Shown: positions 46,181 through 55,613 of the stretch, in pieces
Layout: every line of letters begins with the position of its first letter
Numbering within the stretch: the first letter of the stretch is position 1
Source of the DNA: Pseudooceanicola algae
Lineage (GTDB): Bacteria; Pseudomonadota; Alphaproteobacteria; Rhodobacterales; Rhodobacteraceae
DNA length: 64,000 nucleotides
Assembly (NCBI RefSeq): GCF_003590145.2
Contig: NZ_CP060436.1
Span: 2,328,001 to 2,392,000 of the forward strand
Direction of reading: 5' to 3'
Program-made: the position numbers and the translations under genes
The notes under the pieces: model-generated
Seen by the model: the letters and a program-made list of their open reading frames with translations, nothing else
Database searches by the model: none
Told to the model about the DNA's origin: nothing

Positions 46181-46319
46181 GTCGGCCTTTCGCAAGAAGC
46201 GGTTCGCGGAAACTGGCGAATTTCGGGGGTGGCGGGCGGTCTGTTGCGCCCGCGCTTCCCAAGTCGGACCCGGCAGGGCGGCGCGTCACACTGGCCGCGT
46301 CCCCTGCCGGTGTCGTCGA

Positions 46320-46679
46320 TCAGGCGATGAACTTGTTGTAAGCAGCTTCGTCCATCAGGTCGTCCATCTGGCCGGGCTCGGCCGGCTTGATCTTGAAGAA
46401 CCAGGCCTCGCCCATCGGATCGTCATTGACCTTGGAGGGCTCGTTCACCAGCATTTCGTTCACTTCGACGATCTCACCGTCGATCGGAGCTAGGATATCG
46501 CTGGCCGCCTTGACGCTTTCGATCACCACGACTTCATCGTCCTTGGACACCTCGGTGCCCACGTCGGGCAGTTCCACAAAGACGATGTCGCCAAGCTGTT
46601 CGGCGGCGTGTTCGGTGATCCCGACCACGACGATATCGTCTTCTTCACGGAGCCATTCATGTTCTTCGGTAAATTTCAT
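46320..46679 (-). CDS. gcvH: Glycine cleavage system H protein
   Basis: Product of 119 aa from ATG 46679 ([10 protein letters not shown]), with AGGGAA upstream. The lipoyl domain has [16 protein letters not shown] with lipoylated Lys57, and [28 protein letters not shown] at the C-terminus. It shuttles the aminomethyl group between P, T and L proteins. Upstream readings of the same frame run into gcvT and are not supported. Confidence 0.97.
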   Translation of the reverse strand: MKFTEEHEWLREEDDIVVVGITEHAAEQLGDIVFVELPDVGTEVSKDDEVVVIESVKAASDILAPIDGEIVEVNEMLVNEPSKVNDDPMGEAWFFKIKPAEPGQMDDLMDEAAYNKFIA

Positions 46680-46710
46680 CTTAGCGATTCCCTGTCTGTC
46701 GCGTCGTCTG

Positions 46711-47835
46711 TCAGCGTTTGAAGTTGGCAGGAATGAAGGGCAGGCTGTCAACGCGCAGCGGTGCGCGCTTGCCACGCAGCTCTGCCTCCAGCAGCGTGCC
46801 CGGCGTGGCCTGGGCGACAGGCACATAGCCCATGGCGACCGGTGCCTGCAGGCTGGGCCCGAAGGCACCCGAGGTCACTTGGCCGATCTGTGCATCCCCT
46901 TCGAAGATCTGCACGCCTTCGCGCATCGGGGCGCGGCCCTCGGGGCGCAGGCCGACACGCAATCGGGCCGGACCACTGGCGATTTCCTCGAGGATCCGCT
47001 CGGCGCCCGGAAAGCCGCCCGCGCGGGCGCCCCCGGTGCGGCGGGCCTTCTGGATCGACCAGTTCAGCGCCGCTTCGGACGGCGTCGTGTCGGTGGTGAT
47101 GTCATGGCTGTAAAGGCACAGCCCCGCCTCCAGCCGCAGGCTGTCGCGGGCGCCAAGACCGATGGGCGAAACGCCCTCCTGGGCAAGCAAGGCGCGGGCC
47201 AGTGCCTCGGCGCGGTCAGCCTCGACCGAAATCTCGTATCCGTCTTCGCCGGTATAGCCAGAGCGTGAAACCCAGACCTCGGCCCCGTCGATGGCGATCA
47301 CAGCGACGTCCATGAAGCGCATCCCGGCCACCTGGGGGGCCAGTGCGGCCAGCGCGGCCTCGGCGCCGGGGCCCTGAAGGGCCAGCAGACAGCGGTCTGT
47401 CACTTCTTCTACGCGGATGCCGGGCAGGCTGTCCTGCATATGGGCAATGTCGGCGGCCTTGCAGGCGGCGTTGACCACCACGAACAGGTGATCGCCACGA
47501 TTGGCGAACATCAGGTCATCCAGAATGCCCCCATCCGGCGCGGTCAGCAGACCGTAGCGCTGGCGACCCGGCGCAAGGCCCAGGACGGCGGCGGGGATCA
47601 GGCTTTCCAGCGCCAGGGCCAGGGTATCGGGATCGGCGCCGCTGATCAGCACCTGCCCCATGTGGCTGACGTCGAACAGACCGGCGGCTGCGCGCGTATG
47701 CAGGTGTTCCTTCATCACGCCCATCGGGTATTGCACCGGCATTTCATAGCCCGCAAAGGGCACCATCTTGCCGCCCAGCTCTTCGTGCAGGGCTTTCAGC
47801 GGCAATGGCAGCAGGGCATCGGTCGTTTCGCTCAT
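46711..47835 (-). CDS. gcvT: Aminomethyltransferase, T protein of glycine cleavage
   Basis: Product of 374 aa from ATG 47835, behind GGAGAG. Signatures: [68 protein letters not shown], and [20 protein letters not shown], which bind folate and the H-protein arm. It releases ammonia and forms methylene-tetrahydrofolate. First gene of the gcv operon, directly downstream of a tandem glycine riboswitch. Confidence 0.97.
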   Translation of the reverse strand: MSETTDALLPLPLKALHEELGGKMVPFAGYEMPVQYPMGVMKEHLHTRAAAGLFDVSHMGQVLISGADPDTLALALESLIPAAVLGLAPGRQRYGLLTAPDGGILDDLMFANRGDHLFVVVNAACKAADIAHMQDSLPGIRVEEVTDRCLLALQGPGAEAALAALAPQVAGMRFMDVAVIAIDGAEVWVSRSGYTGEDGYEISVEADRAEALARALLAQEGVSPIGLGARDSLRLEAGLCLYSHDITTDTTPSEAALNWSIQKARRTGGARAGGFPGAERILEEIASGPARLRVGLRPEGRAPMREGVQIFEGDAQIGQVTSGAFGPSLQAPVAMGYVPVAQATPGTLLEAELRGKRAPLRVDSLPFIPANFKR

Positions 47836-47910
47836 CCGTCTCTCCTGGCCTGTGCCCTGACGGAAGCGTCCGGGCATCGTGAACGCGGCCGCAATGGCCC
47901 ACGTGGCGAT

Positions 47911-48070
47911 GCCCCCTCTGTTCTTTGGCCTGAGATCGCTATCCCTTCGGCGGACCCATGCCGGGCCTCTCTCCAGAGTTTTCGTGCCGACCGGTCCTGA
48001 AGCCTGAGAGTTTCCGGGGCGGTTGCTCCTTCGGCACCGGCGCTTGGCCGGTTCTCCCGTGTCGGTGGAA
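47911..48070 (-). ncRNA. Tandem glycine riboswitch upstream of gcvT
   Basis: On the minus strand two glycine aptamers are seen in series. The first (about 48000-48070) contains GGGAGAACC, GCCGAAGGAGCAA and AACTCTCAGG. The second (about 47911-47990) contains CTGGAGAGAG, GCCGAAGGGATAG and ATCTCAGGCCAAAGAACAGAGGG, the classic end of the motif. It sits about 75 nt ahead of the gcvT start and should turn on the operon when glycine is plentiful. Confidence 0.93.
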
Positions 48071-48126
48071 TCTGGATAGCCAAGCCCCCGGCGTGGCGCA
48101 AGCCCCTTGCGGCCCGTGGTCCAGCT

Positions 48127-48576
48127 TTATCGCCCGGCGCAGGCGAAAGGGGTCATCAGATCGGCAAGGGCAGCGTTCTCGCAGACCAGATCCGCCAGCG
48201 TCACCTTGTCGAGCGAGGCATAGAAGGCTTCGGTCGCTACGGCGATTGCGTTGCGCAACCGACAGGCCTTGACCAGCGGGCAGGTATTGTCGGCATCGGC
48301 AAAGCATTCGGCGATCGGAACCGGGGATTCCACGGCGCGAAAGACCTCACCGACCTGGATTTCCTCCATCGGCCGACCAAGGCTCATGCCGCCATGGCGG
48401 CCCCGGTGGGTCGTCAGAAAGCCAAGCTGCGCCAATCGGTTGATCACCTGCGCCAGATGGTTTTCCGAGGTGTTGCAGCGTTCCGCGATCTCGCTCTTGG
48501 TGACTAGGCGATCCTTGTTCACCGCGCAGTACATCAGCACCCGCATCGAGATATTGGTCCGTTTGGTCAGCCTCAT
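48127..48576 (-). CDS. Rrf2-family iron-sulfur transcription regulator (RirA/NsrR-like)
   Basis: Product of 149 aa. A winged-helix N-terminus (LVTKSEIAERCNTSENHLAQVINRLAQLGFLTTHRGRHGGMSLGRP) and a [Fe-S] ligand set Cys91, Cys99 and Cys105 (ECFADADNTCPLVKAC) define the family. The C-x7-C-x5-C spacing is that of the rhizobial iron regulator RirA, whereas the helix ENHLAQVINRLAQLGFL and tail TLADLVCENAAL resemble NsrR, the nitric-oxide sensor. The call is therefore left open. It is upstream of the gcv riboswitch on the same strand and divergent from the cyclotransferase-like gene. Confidence 0.9.
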   Translation of the reverse strand: MRLTKRTNISMRVLMYCAVNKDRLVTKSEIAERCNTSENHLAQVINRLAQLGFLTTHRGRHGGMSLGRPMEEIQVGEVFRAVESPVPIAECFADADNTCPLVKACRLRNAIAVATEAFYASLDKVTLADLVCENAALADLMTPFACAGR

Positions 48577-48733
48577 CCGTCACCCTTTCTGGCCTCCTGG
48601 CCTGCCGGACCCCAGACACGTGGCAGGGGCCCGGCCAACCGCGCCCCGCCATCCCACGACCCCGATGCTTCGGGTCCTGCCGTGTTGCAGGGCTGGCCTC
48701 CTCCGGTCATAGTCTGACCGGGCAGGTCCCAAG

Positions 48734-49336
48734 ATGTATTTGACCTGCATCAACTGGAGCGTGAATTTGCACCCTCAAGACCCTTTTTTCTTTGGCTATG
48801 GCAGCCTCGTGAACCGCAGAACCCATGTCTATGGACAGGCAAGGCCCGCCAGGGCCCAAGGGTGGCGGCGGATTTGGCGGCATACGGCCCTGCGTCCTGT
48901 CGCGATCCTGACGGCCATTCCTGCCCCCGAGACCGAGATCGAAGGCCTGGTGGCAGCAGTCCCCGGCGCCGACTGGGCCGCGCTGGATGCGCGCGAATGC
49001 GATTACGACCGGGTGCTGACCTTCGACATCGCCCATGGGCTGACCCCGCCGCCCGAGGTCGCGATCTATACCATCCCGGAAACCAAGCATCCCCGCGCCG
49101 CAGAGCCCACCGTCATCCTGCTGAGCTATCTCGACGTGGTGGTGCAGGGCTATCTGGATGAGTTCGGCGAAGCCGGGGTAGACCGGTTCTTTGCCACCAC
49201 CGATGGCTGGGACGCCCCGATCCTGAACGACCGCGCCGCGCCGACCTATCCACGGGCGCAATTGCTGGCCCCGACGGAAACCGGGCTGGTGGATCACTAC
49301 CTGAAGGCTCTGGGCAGCGAGGTCAGGCAGGGCTGA
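48734..49336 (+). CDS. Gamma-glutamylcyclotransferase-like (AIG2/GGCT fold) protein
   Basis: Product of up to 200 aa if started at ATG 48734; a TTG at 48767 has a better-spaced GGAG and would begin just before the conserved core. The fold signature PFFFGYGSLVNRRTH is near the N-terminus, followed by EIEGLVAAVPGADWAALDARECDYDRV, with a plausible catalytic Glu. GGCT-like proteins release 5-oxoproline from gamma-glutamyl amides or act on glutathione. Substrate here is not known. It is followed by a strong hairpin shared with the convergent gltX. Confidence 0.8.
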   Translation: MYLTCINWSVNLHPQDPFFFGYGSLVNRRTHVYGQARPARAQGWRRIWRHTALRPVAILTAIPAPETEIEGLVAAVPGADWAALDARECDYDRVLTFDIAHGLTPPPEVAIYTIPETKHPRAAEPTVILLSYLDVVVQGYLDEFGEAGVDRFFATTDGWDAPILNDRAAPTYPRAQLLAPTETGLVDHYLKALGSEVRQG

Positions 49337-49346
49337 AGACCCGAAT

Positions 49347-49386
49347 GCAAAAAGGCCGCGGAGACATCCATCGCCGCGGCCTTTTC
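49347..49386. terminator. Bidirectional intrinsic terminator between GGCT-like gene and gltX
   Basis: A GC-rich stem GGCCGCGG / CCGCGGCC with a loop of about 13 nt, flanked by AAAAA on the left and TTTT on the right, so it works on both strands. It ends both convergent genes. Confidence 0.88.
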
Positions 49387-49406
49387 AATGTCTGTTCATG
49401 GGCGGA

Positions 49407-50744
49407 TCAGGCGCCCGGCTTCGCCTTGATGACCTGCAGCAGCGGCAGGACCTGGGCCATGTCCGGCCCATGGGCCTGCCCGGTCAGCGCCTTGCGCAGC
49501 GGCATGAACAACCCCCGGCCCTTGCGGCCCGTGGCGGCCTTGACCTCGGTCGTCCACCTGCCCCAGCTTTCGGCATCCAGCGGCCCTTCGGGCAGCAGCG
49601 CCATGGCTTCGGCGACGAAATCGCGGTCTTCGTCCTCGATCACCGGCTCGGCGCCTTCCGAGAACATCTCCCACCAGGCGTCGACGTCATCCATCACGGT
49701 GATATTGTCGCGCACCACCATCCAGAAGGACTCGGCCTGATCGGCGGGCACACCGGCGGCAAGCACGCGGTCCTCGACGGCCGCCAGAGGGCGGTTCTGA
49801 AGAATATGGGCCGTCAGGGGGAACAGGTCGGCTTCGTCGAACTTGGTCGGGGCCGAGCTGAACTGAGACAAGTCGAAGCCTTCGGCGATCTCGTCGATGG
49901 TCTCGCGCAGCTCGACCGGCTGGCTGGACCCGAGGCGCGCCATCAGCGACAGCAGGGCCATGGGTTCAACGCCGCGCGCGCGCAGGTCGCGGATCGACAG
50001 CACGCCAAGACGCTTGGACAGGGCTTCGCCCTGCGGGCCGGTCAGCAGCGAATGGTGACCGAAGGAGGGCACGGCCCCGCCGAGCGCCTCGATGATCTGG
50101 ATCTGGGTCGCGGTATTGGTCACGTGGTCGGACCCGCGCACGACATGGGACACGCCCATCTCGGTATCGTCGACGACCGAAGCGAGGGTGTAAAGCACCT
50201 GCTTGTCCGCCCGGATCAGCACCGGGTCCGAAACCGAGGCCGCGTCGATCGAGATGTCGCCAAGGATACCATCGGCCCATTCGATACGCTGCTGGTCCAG
50301 CTTGAAACGCCAGACCCCTTCGCCGCGCTCGGCGCGCAGGGCGGCCCTTTCGTCGTCCGACAGCGCAAGGGCGGCGCGGTCATAAACCGGCGGCTTGCCC
50401 ATGTTGAGCTGCTTCTTGCGCTTGAGGTCCAGTTCGACCGGGGTCTCGAAAGCCTCATAGAACCGGCCCATGTCGCGCAGTTGGTCCGCCGCGGCGGCAT
50501 AGCGGTCAAGGCGCTGCGACTGGCGTTCGATCCGGTCCCAGGTCAGGCCCAGCCATTCCAGGTCTTCCTTGATCGCATCGACGTATTCTTCCTTCGACCG
50601 GACCGGGTCGGTGTCGTCGATCCGCAGGATGAAGGTCCCCCCCGCCTTGCGGGCCACAAGGAAGTTGAACAGCGCGGTACGCAGGTTGCCGACATGGATA
50701 TAGCCGGTCGGGCTGGGGGCGAAACGGGTGACGGTGGCGGACAT
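49407..50744 (-). CDS. gltX: Glutamate--tRNA ligase
   Basis: Product of 445 aa from ATG 50744 (MSATVTRFAPSPTGYIHVGNLRTALFN); upstream GTG/ATG readings overlap the metallopeptidase. The class I HIGH-like motif is PTGYIHVGN and the KMSKS loop reads EALSKRLG. It charges tRNA-Glu. Rhodobacterales commonly have two gltX-type genes, so this could be the second, tRNA-Gln-misacylating type; the anticodon-binding part would decide. Confidence 0.94.
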   Translation of the reverse strand: MSATVTRFAPSPTGYIHVGNLRTALFNFLVARKAGGTFILRIDDTDPVRSKEEYVDAIKEDLEWLGLTWDRIERQSQRLDRYAAAADQLRDMGRFYEAFETPVELDLKRKKQLNMGKPPVYDRAALALSDDERAALRAERGEGVWRFKLDQQRIEWADGILGDISIDAASVSDPVLIRADKQVLYTLASVVDDTEMGVSHVVRGSDHVTNTATQIQIIEALGGAVPSFGHHSLLTGPQGEALSKRLGVLSIRDLRARGVEPMALLSLMARLGSSQPVELRETIDEIAEGFDLSQFSSAPTKFDEADLFPLTAHILQNRPLAAVEDRVLAAGVPADQAESFWMVVRDNITVMDDVDAWWEMFSEGAEPVIEDEDRDFVAEAMALLPEGPLDAESWGRWTTEVKAATGRKGRGLFMPLRKALTGQAHGPDMAQVLPLLQVIKAKPGA

Positions 50745-50773
50745 GTGCAAATCTCCTGTTGCCGCGCCACTTG

Positions 50774-51847
50774 TCACATGGCGGGGCCTTTGTCCAGAAA
50801 TCCGCCGCCGCCAGGCTTTGCGGCACGGCGCACGACAAGGTCGATGAACTCCAGCTTGCCGGCCACAGCCGGGTTGATGACGCCGGTCGCGAAGTCAAGC
50901 ATCCCCATCTCGCGGTTCAGTTCGTTCAGCACCAGCCCAAGGGCGCGATAACGGCGCAGCATCTCGTCCACCGAAGGGATCTGCTGACGCGGCACCAGAC
51001 CCAGTTCCTCGGCCGTGTCGACCACCGAAGCGATGTCGAGGTAAAGCGCCCAGGTCTCGGCCCAGTCTTCCCAGGGGTGCATCGTGGCATAGGCGCTGAT
51101 GTAGCTTTCTTCCCAGTTCGCCGGGGCGCCTTCGTTGTAGTGGCGTTCAAGCGCCTCGCTGTAGGTCGGGTTCTCGTGATCCCCGAACAGCGCCTTGAAC
51201 TGCGTCTCGCATTGACCCCGGACCAGAAGATCCCAGTAGTAATGCCCGACTTCGTGGCGGAAATGCCCGATCAGGGTGCGGTGCGCCTCGCCCATATCGA
51301 CGCGGATCTGCTCGCGTTCGGCCGGGTCGGCTTCCTGGATGTTGATGGTGATCAGCCCATCGGCATGGCCGGTATAGACGCGCTCTTCTTCCCCCGCCTT
51401 GCGCCACAGCTTGTCATCCAGCGGATCGCCCATGAAGGCAAAGCTGAGTGGCGGTTCGGTGCCCGCGCCGAAAGGCAGCCCCAGCCGGTCGAGCGCATAG
51501 ATAAGGCGGCGCTTGGCGGCCTCGAGTCGGGCCCAGCGTTCGCGGTTGCCATCGACGCTCATGTCCGGGACCGTTTCGTTCAGCGCACAGCAATCGCAAA
51601 ACGGGCCGCCGCCTTCCGGGATGGTACGGTTGCAGACGCCTTCGGTCGCGTAATTCTGGCACAGGGTCACCAGATGGCGGCTGCCATCCCCCAAAGGGTC
51701 GCCGAGACAGCGGAACTTGCCACCTTCGGGTTCCAGTGCGGTGATCGCCGCGCAGCCCTGGCACCAGCCGACATCCCGTCCGCACTGGGTGCATTTAGTA
51801 TTGTCGAAATATAGTCGGTTGCCACAGGCACAGCTGTAAAGTCGCAT
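50774..51847 (-). CDS. Putative zinc-binding metallopeptidase with zinc-ribbon N-terminus
   Basis: Product of 357 aa. N-terminal zinc ribbons (YSCACGNRLYFDNTKCTQCGRDVGWCQGC) are followed by more Cys (GGPFCDCC) and then the protease-like motif IGHFRHEVGHYYWD, an HExxH-type site (HEVGH). The long conserved middle (FAFMGDPLDDKLW...HADGLITINIQEADPAEREQIRVDMGEAHRTLIG) matches the DUF2248/zinc-peptidase family common in alphaproteobacteria. Biological substrate unknown; cytoplasmic by lack of signal peptide. Confidence 0.88.
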   Translation of the reverse strand: MRLYSCACGNRLYFDNTKCTQCGRDVGWCQGCAAITALEPEGGKFRCLGDPLGDGSRHLVTLCQNYATEGVCNRTIPEGGGPFCDCCALNETVPDMSVDGNRERWARLEAAKRRLIYALDRLGLPFGAGTEPPLSFAFMGDPLDDKLWRKAGEEERVYTGHADGLITINIQEADPAEREQIRVDMGEAHRTLIGHFRHEVGHYYWDLLVRGQCETQFKALFGDHENPTYSEALERHYNEGAPANWEESYISAYATMHPWEDWAETWALYLDIASVVDTAEELGLVPRQQIPSVDEMLRRYRALGLVLNELNREMGMLDFATGVINPAVAGKLEFIDLVVRRAAKPGGGGFLDKGPAM

Positions 51848-52095
51848 GGATCCTCCATTCGGCGCCGGGACCTACGCACGAGGCCCCATTGCGGTTCCCC
51901 GCCCGGATGCGGGAAAGCCGGGTATTTCTTGTCAAAGGCGTCGTGCTCGGCCCGGATCAACCCTCTCGCGCCGCCGCCGGGTTCTCCGTGCTGCGGCACG
52001 CCATGCTGGTCCCACGAAGGGTCACGAGGCGGATATGCCCTCAGCCTACGCGGCCCCGGCCTGCGCGGAAATCCCCATATTGCCCGATCGGGGCG

Positions 52096-52686
52096 TCAGA
52101 CGGATATCACCTCGGCCTCGGTCACGATCAGGTCCAGCCGCTGGTCCGTCGGTTCCAGCGGCAGGTCTGCGGCCTCCTGCGCGGCGTAGGCATAGCCGAT
52201 GGCCAGCACGGGCCGCCGCGCGCGCAGGGCCTCCAGCGTGCGATCATAAAAGCCCCCGCCGTAGCCCAGCCGGTTCCCCGCACGGTCGAAGGCAACCAGC
52301 GGCACGATCAGGATCTCGGGCTCCATCCAGTCGAGCGTCGCGGGAATGGATGCACCGAAGGGACCCGTCTGCATGGCGCAATCGGGCTCCCAAAGGGCAA
52401 AGCGCAACGGCTTGCCCGCCGCTTCGATGATCGGCACGCCGACAGGCCCATGGGCGGCGGATTCCTCCATTGCGGGCAAGGGTGGGATTTCGGTCCGGAT
52501 CGGGATGTAACCGGCCAGCGGCACGCCGCGATAGCCTGCCAGCACCGACGACAGCACCCCGGCCCGGCCCGGTCCGGCCGCGGCATGGGCCAGCTTGCGC
52601 CGATCAAAGGCCGCGCGACGGGCCGCCGCCTTGGCCTCGGCGAGCAAGAGGTCTTCGGTCGGGGCAGGCGAACCGGGCTGCGTCAA
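52096..52686 (-). CDS. 5-formyltetrahydrofolate cyclo-ligase
   Basis: Product of 196 aa from TTG 52686, which overlaps the mgtE stop by 4 nt (TTGA); the longer open frame is antisense-like sequence within mgtE. Family motifs: EAKAAARRAAFDRRKLAH, LAGYIPIRTEIPPLPAM, EPEILIVPLVAFDRAGNRLGYGGGFYDRTL (the GYGGGFYDR signature) and VLAIGYAYAAQE. It converts 5-formyl-THF to methenyl-THF with ATP. A weak TTG start coupled to mgtE implies low, dependent expression. Confidence 0.93.
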   Translation of the reverse strand: MTQPGSPAPTEDLLLAEAKAAARRAAFDRRKLAHAAAGPGRAGVLSSVLAGYRGVPLAGYIPIRTEIPPLPAMEESAAHGPVGVPIIEAAGKPLRFALWEPDCAMQTGPFGASIPATLDWMEPEILIVPLVAFDRAGNRLGYGGGFYDRTLEALRARRPVLAIGYAYAAQEAADLPLEPTDQRLDLIVTEAEVISV

Positions 52687-54134
52687 ATCAGCACCAGCCC
52701 TGCCAGCCCAAGGAAGGCAAAGAAGCCGACCACATCGGTCACCGTGGTGACGAAAGTGCCCGAAGCCAGCGCCGGATCGACCTTCAGCCGGTCCAGCACC
52801 ACCGGGACCATCGTCCCGGCCAGCCCCGCGACCAGCATGTTGATGACCATGGCGGCCGCGATCACCGCGCCCAGCCGCCAATCGCCGAACCAGATCAGAC
52901 CGATGATCCCCATGACCACCGCGAAGGCCGCACCATTGGTCAGCCCCACCAGCGCCTCGCGACGGATCACCCGCCAGACGTTGCTGCCGGTAAGGTCCCT
53001 GGTGGCGATGGCACGCACGGCGACGGTCAGGCTTTGCGTTCCCGCATTGCCGCCCATGGAGGCGACGATCGGCATAAGCACGGCCAGCGCCACGAAGCGG
53101 GAAATGGTGCCCTCGAACATCGCGATGACCATGGAGGCGAGGATCGCCGTGCCGAGGTTCACCGCCAGCCAGGGCAGGCGCTGCTTGATGGTTTCGGTAA
53201 AGCGGTCGTTCAGGCTGCCTTCGCCGACACCGGCAAGGCGCAGGATGTCTTCTTCGTGTTCCTCATCCAGGACGATCATCGCATCATCGATGGTGATGAC
53301 ACCGACCAGCCGGTCATCTTCATCGACCACAGGGGCCGAGATCAGGTGATACTGGTTGAAGGCATAGGCCACGTCGCCTTCGTCCTGCATCGCCGGAATG
53401 GTGCGAAACGAGGGCTCGGTGATCTCGGACAGGGCCAGACGGCGCGGGCTGGCCATCAGGCGGCCCAGGGTGACATGGCCAATGGGCTTCATCCGGGGAT
53501 CGACCAGGATGACGTGATAGAACTGGTCCGGCAGGTCGTCGCGTTCGCGCATGAAATCGATGGCCTGCCCCACCGTCCACAACTCGGGCACCGCGACGAC
53601 TTCGCGTTGCATCAGACGGCCGGCGGATTCCTCGGGGAAGGTCAGCGCCTGCTGGACCGCCACCCGGTCGCTGTCTTCCAGCGCGTCGAGGATCGCCTCC
53701 TGCTGGGGCTCTTCCAGGTATTCGACCAGATCGACGACGTCATCCGAGTCCATCTCCCGAACGGCGTCCTTCAGCACGTCCGGGGTCAGCAGAGAGATCA
53801 CTTCCTCGCGGATCGATTCATCGAGTTCCGACAGGATCTCGCCGTCGAATTCCTTGCCGTAGAGATCAATCAGCCGGCGCCGGTCATAGGCGTTGACCTG
53901 TTCCAGAACGTCGGCGATGTCGGCGGCGTGCAGCGGTTCCAGCAGCTCGACCAGCTGTTCGCGATTGCCTGCATCGACCGAGAACAGGATCGCAGCGACG
54001 GTGCGCCGGTCAAGCGAATAGCTTTCTTCGTTCTCGACACCCTCTTCGGCGGGAGCAGGGCTGTGTTCGGGATCCTGGCCCGACCCGTTTCGGGGTCCCG
54101 GTCTGGTCTCGATGTCCTGCTCGTTTTCGGTCAT
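52683..54134 (-). CDS. mgtE: Magnesium transporter MgtE
   Basis: Product of 483 aa from ATG 54134, preceded by AGGAAAGG. A cytosolic N domain (ADIADVLEQVNAYDRRRLIDLY), two CBS domains (about 150-275; PIGHVTLGRLMASPRRLALSEI, APVVDEDDRLVGVITIDDAM), then five C-terminal TM helices starting near 300, with the Mg-pore segment ALAVLMPIVASMGGNAGTQSLTVAVRA. A Mg2+-gated channel for magnesium uptake. Divergent from guanine deaminase across about 156 bp. Confidence 0.96.
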   Translation of the reverse strand: MTENEQDIETRPGPRNGSGQDPEHSPAPAEEGVENEESYSLDRRTVAAILFSVDAGNREQLVELLEPLHAADIADVLEQVNAYDRRRLIDLYGKEFDGEILSELDESIREEVISLLTPDVLKDAVREMDSDDVVDLVEYLEEPQQEAILDALEDSDRVAVQQALTFPEESAGRLMQREVVAVPELWTVGQAIDFMRERDDLPDQFYHVILVDPRMKPIGHVTLGRLMASPRRLALSEITEPSFRTIPAMQDEGDVAYAFNQYHLISAPVVDEDDRLVGVITIDDAMIVLDEEHEEDILRLAGVGEGSLNDRFTETIKQRLPWLAVNLGTAILASMVIAMFEGTISRFVALAVLMPIVASMGGNAGTQSLTVAVRAIATRDLTGSNVWRVIRREALVGLTNGAAFAVVMGIIGLIWFGDWRLGAVIAAAMVINMLVAGLAGTMVPVVLDRLKVDPALASGTFVTTVTDVVGFFAFLGLAGLVLI

Positions 54135-54290
54135 GGGCAGCCCTTTCCTGATCACAGAAAGCTTAGTGCGGCACGGGGTCGGGAAACAATGCCGCAGATG
54201 GAATTTACCCCCCGGATGAGCGCAGATAATGTGAACGGCGGGAAAAGCGAATCCATCCGGGATTTACCCAAGTTGCGAGGGTGCGAAAAG

Positions 54291-55589
54291 ATGGCCGAAA
54301 CGATCCTGATGAAAGGCCAGCTTGTCGACTTTACCGGCGACCCTTTCGCGGCCCCTCTCGCGGAATGCACCCGGATCGAAGCACACGGTGCCCTGGTGAT
54401 CCGGGGCGGGCAGATCCTGGACCGGGGCCCGGTGGACCGGATCACGGCGGCCTATCCGCGGGCCCGCGTGGTCGACTACGGACAGGGCCTGATCCTGCCC
54501 GGCTTCATCGACGCCCATGTGCATTTCCCCCAGACCGCGATGATCGCCAGCTGGGGCAAGCGGCTGATCGACTGGCTGAACACCTATACCTTCCCCGAGG
54601 AAACGCGCTTTGCCGATCCCGACTACGCCGCCGAGATCGCCGCGCGGTACCTTGACCTGACCACCGCCAACGGCACCACCTCGATGGTCAGTTTCTGCAC
54701 CATCCACCCCGCCGGCGTAGAAGCCTTCTTTGCCGAGGCCGCCAGGCGTGGGCAGCGGGTCGTGGGCGGGCGTACCTGCATGGATCGCAACAGCCCCGAC
54801 GGGCTGCGCGACACGGCCCAAAGCGCCTATGACGAAAGCCGCGCGTTGCTGGAAAAATGGCATGGGCAGGAACGGATATCCTATGCCATCACGCCGCGCT
54901 TTTCGCCCACATCGACGCCCGACCAACTGGCCGCGCTCGGGGCGCTCTGGGCAGAACATCCCGATTGCCTGATGCAGACCCACCTGTCGGAACAGACCGA
55001 TGAAATCGACTGGGTCCGCTCGCTTTACCCGCAGGCGCGCGATTACCTTGATACCTATGAACAGCACGGGCTTCTGGGGGCCAACGGGCTATACGGCCAC
55101 GCGATCCACCTTGAGCCGCGCGAAATCGATCGCCTGCGCGAGGTCGGCGCGGCAGTGGTGCATTGTCCGACCTCGAATACCTTCATCGGCTCGGGCCTGT
55201 TCGACATGGCCGGGCTGAAGGCCCAAGGGCTGCGGGTGGGCCTGGCGACGGATACCGGGGGTGGGTCGAACTTCTCGATGCTGCGCACCATGGCGGCGGC
55301 CTATGAAGTCGGTCAGTTGCGCGGCGTGGCGCTGCATCCTGCACAGCTTCTGTGGCTGGCGACCGCCGGCAGCGCAGGCGCCATCGGCATGGCCGACCGG
55401 ATCGGCACCTTGGCACCGGGCAGCGAAGCGGATATCACCGTGCTCGACCTCGGCTCGACCCCTGCAATCGCGCAGCGGTCCGCCCGCGCCGGGGACCTGT
55501 GGGAAGCACTGTTCCCGACCATCATGATGGGCGACGACCGCGCCGTGCAGGCGGTCTGGATCGCCGGTCGCCAGGCCATCGGTGCCTGA
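54291..55589 (+). CDS. guaD: Guanine deaminase
   Basis: Product of 432 aa from ATG 54291 (MAETILMKGQLVDFTGDPF); the much longer open frame to the left is antisense to mgtE and rejected. Amidohydrolase signatures: PGFIDAHVHFPQTAMI (metal HxH), LMQTHLSEQTDEIDWV, GHAIHLEPREIDRL, AVVHCPTSNTFIGSGLF, and LATDTGGGSNFSML (metal Asp). These match guanine deaminase, which converts guanine to xanthine. It is followed closely by a channel-like gene and a convergent 8-oxoguanine deaminase-like gene. Confidence 0.95.
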   Translation: MAETILMKGQLVDFTGDPFAAPLAECTRIEAHGALVIRGGQILDRGPVDRITAAYPRARVVDYGQGLILPGFIDAHVHFPQTAMIASWGKRLIDWLNTYTFPEETRFADPDYAAEIAARYLDLTTANGTTSMVSFCTIHPAGVEAFFAEAARRGQRVVGGRTCMDRNSPDGLRDTAQSAYDESRALLEKWHGQERISYAITPRFSPTSTPDQLAALGALWAEHPDCLMQTHLSEQTDEIDWVRSLYPQARDYLDTYEQHGLLGANGLYGHAIHLEPREIDRLREVGAAVVHCPTSNTFIGSGLFDMAGLKAQGLRVGLATDTGGGSNFSMLRTMAAAYEVGQLRGVALHPAQLLWLATAGSAGAIGMADRIGTLAPGSEADITVLDLGSTPAIAQRSARAGDLWEALFPTIMMGDDRAVQAVWIAGRQAIGA

Positions 55590-55613
55590 CGGCCAGCCAA
55601 GGAAATGAATGAT

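Noticed and set aside
49398-50951. Plus-strand open frame opposite gltX
   Set aside because: Antisense shadow of the synthetase; no motif and implausible composition.
52470-54290. Very long plus-strand open frame joined to guanine deaminase
   Set aside because: It lies antisense to mgtE and the folate gene, has biased composition (Gln/Asp/His/Arg-rich) and no domain; the real guaD starts at 54291.
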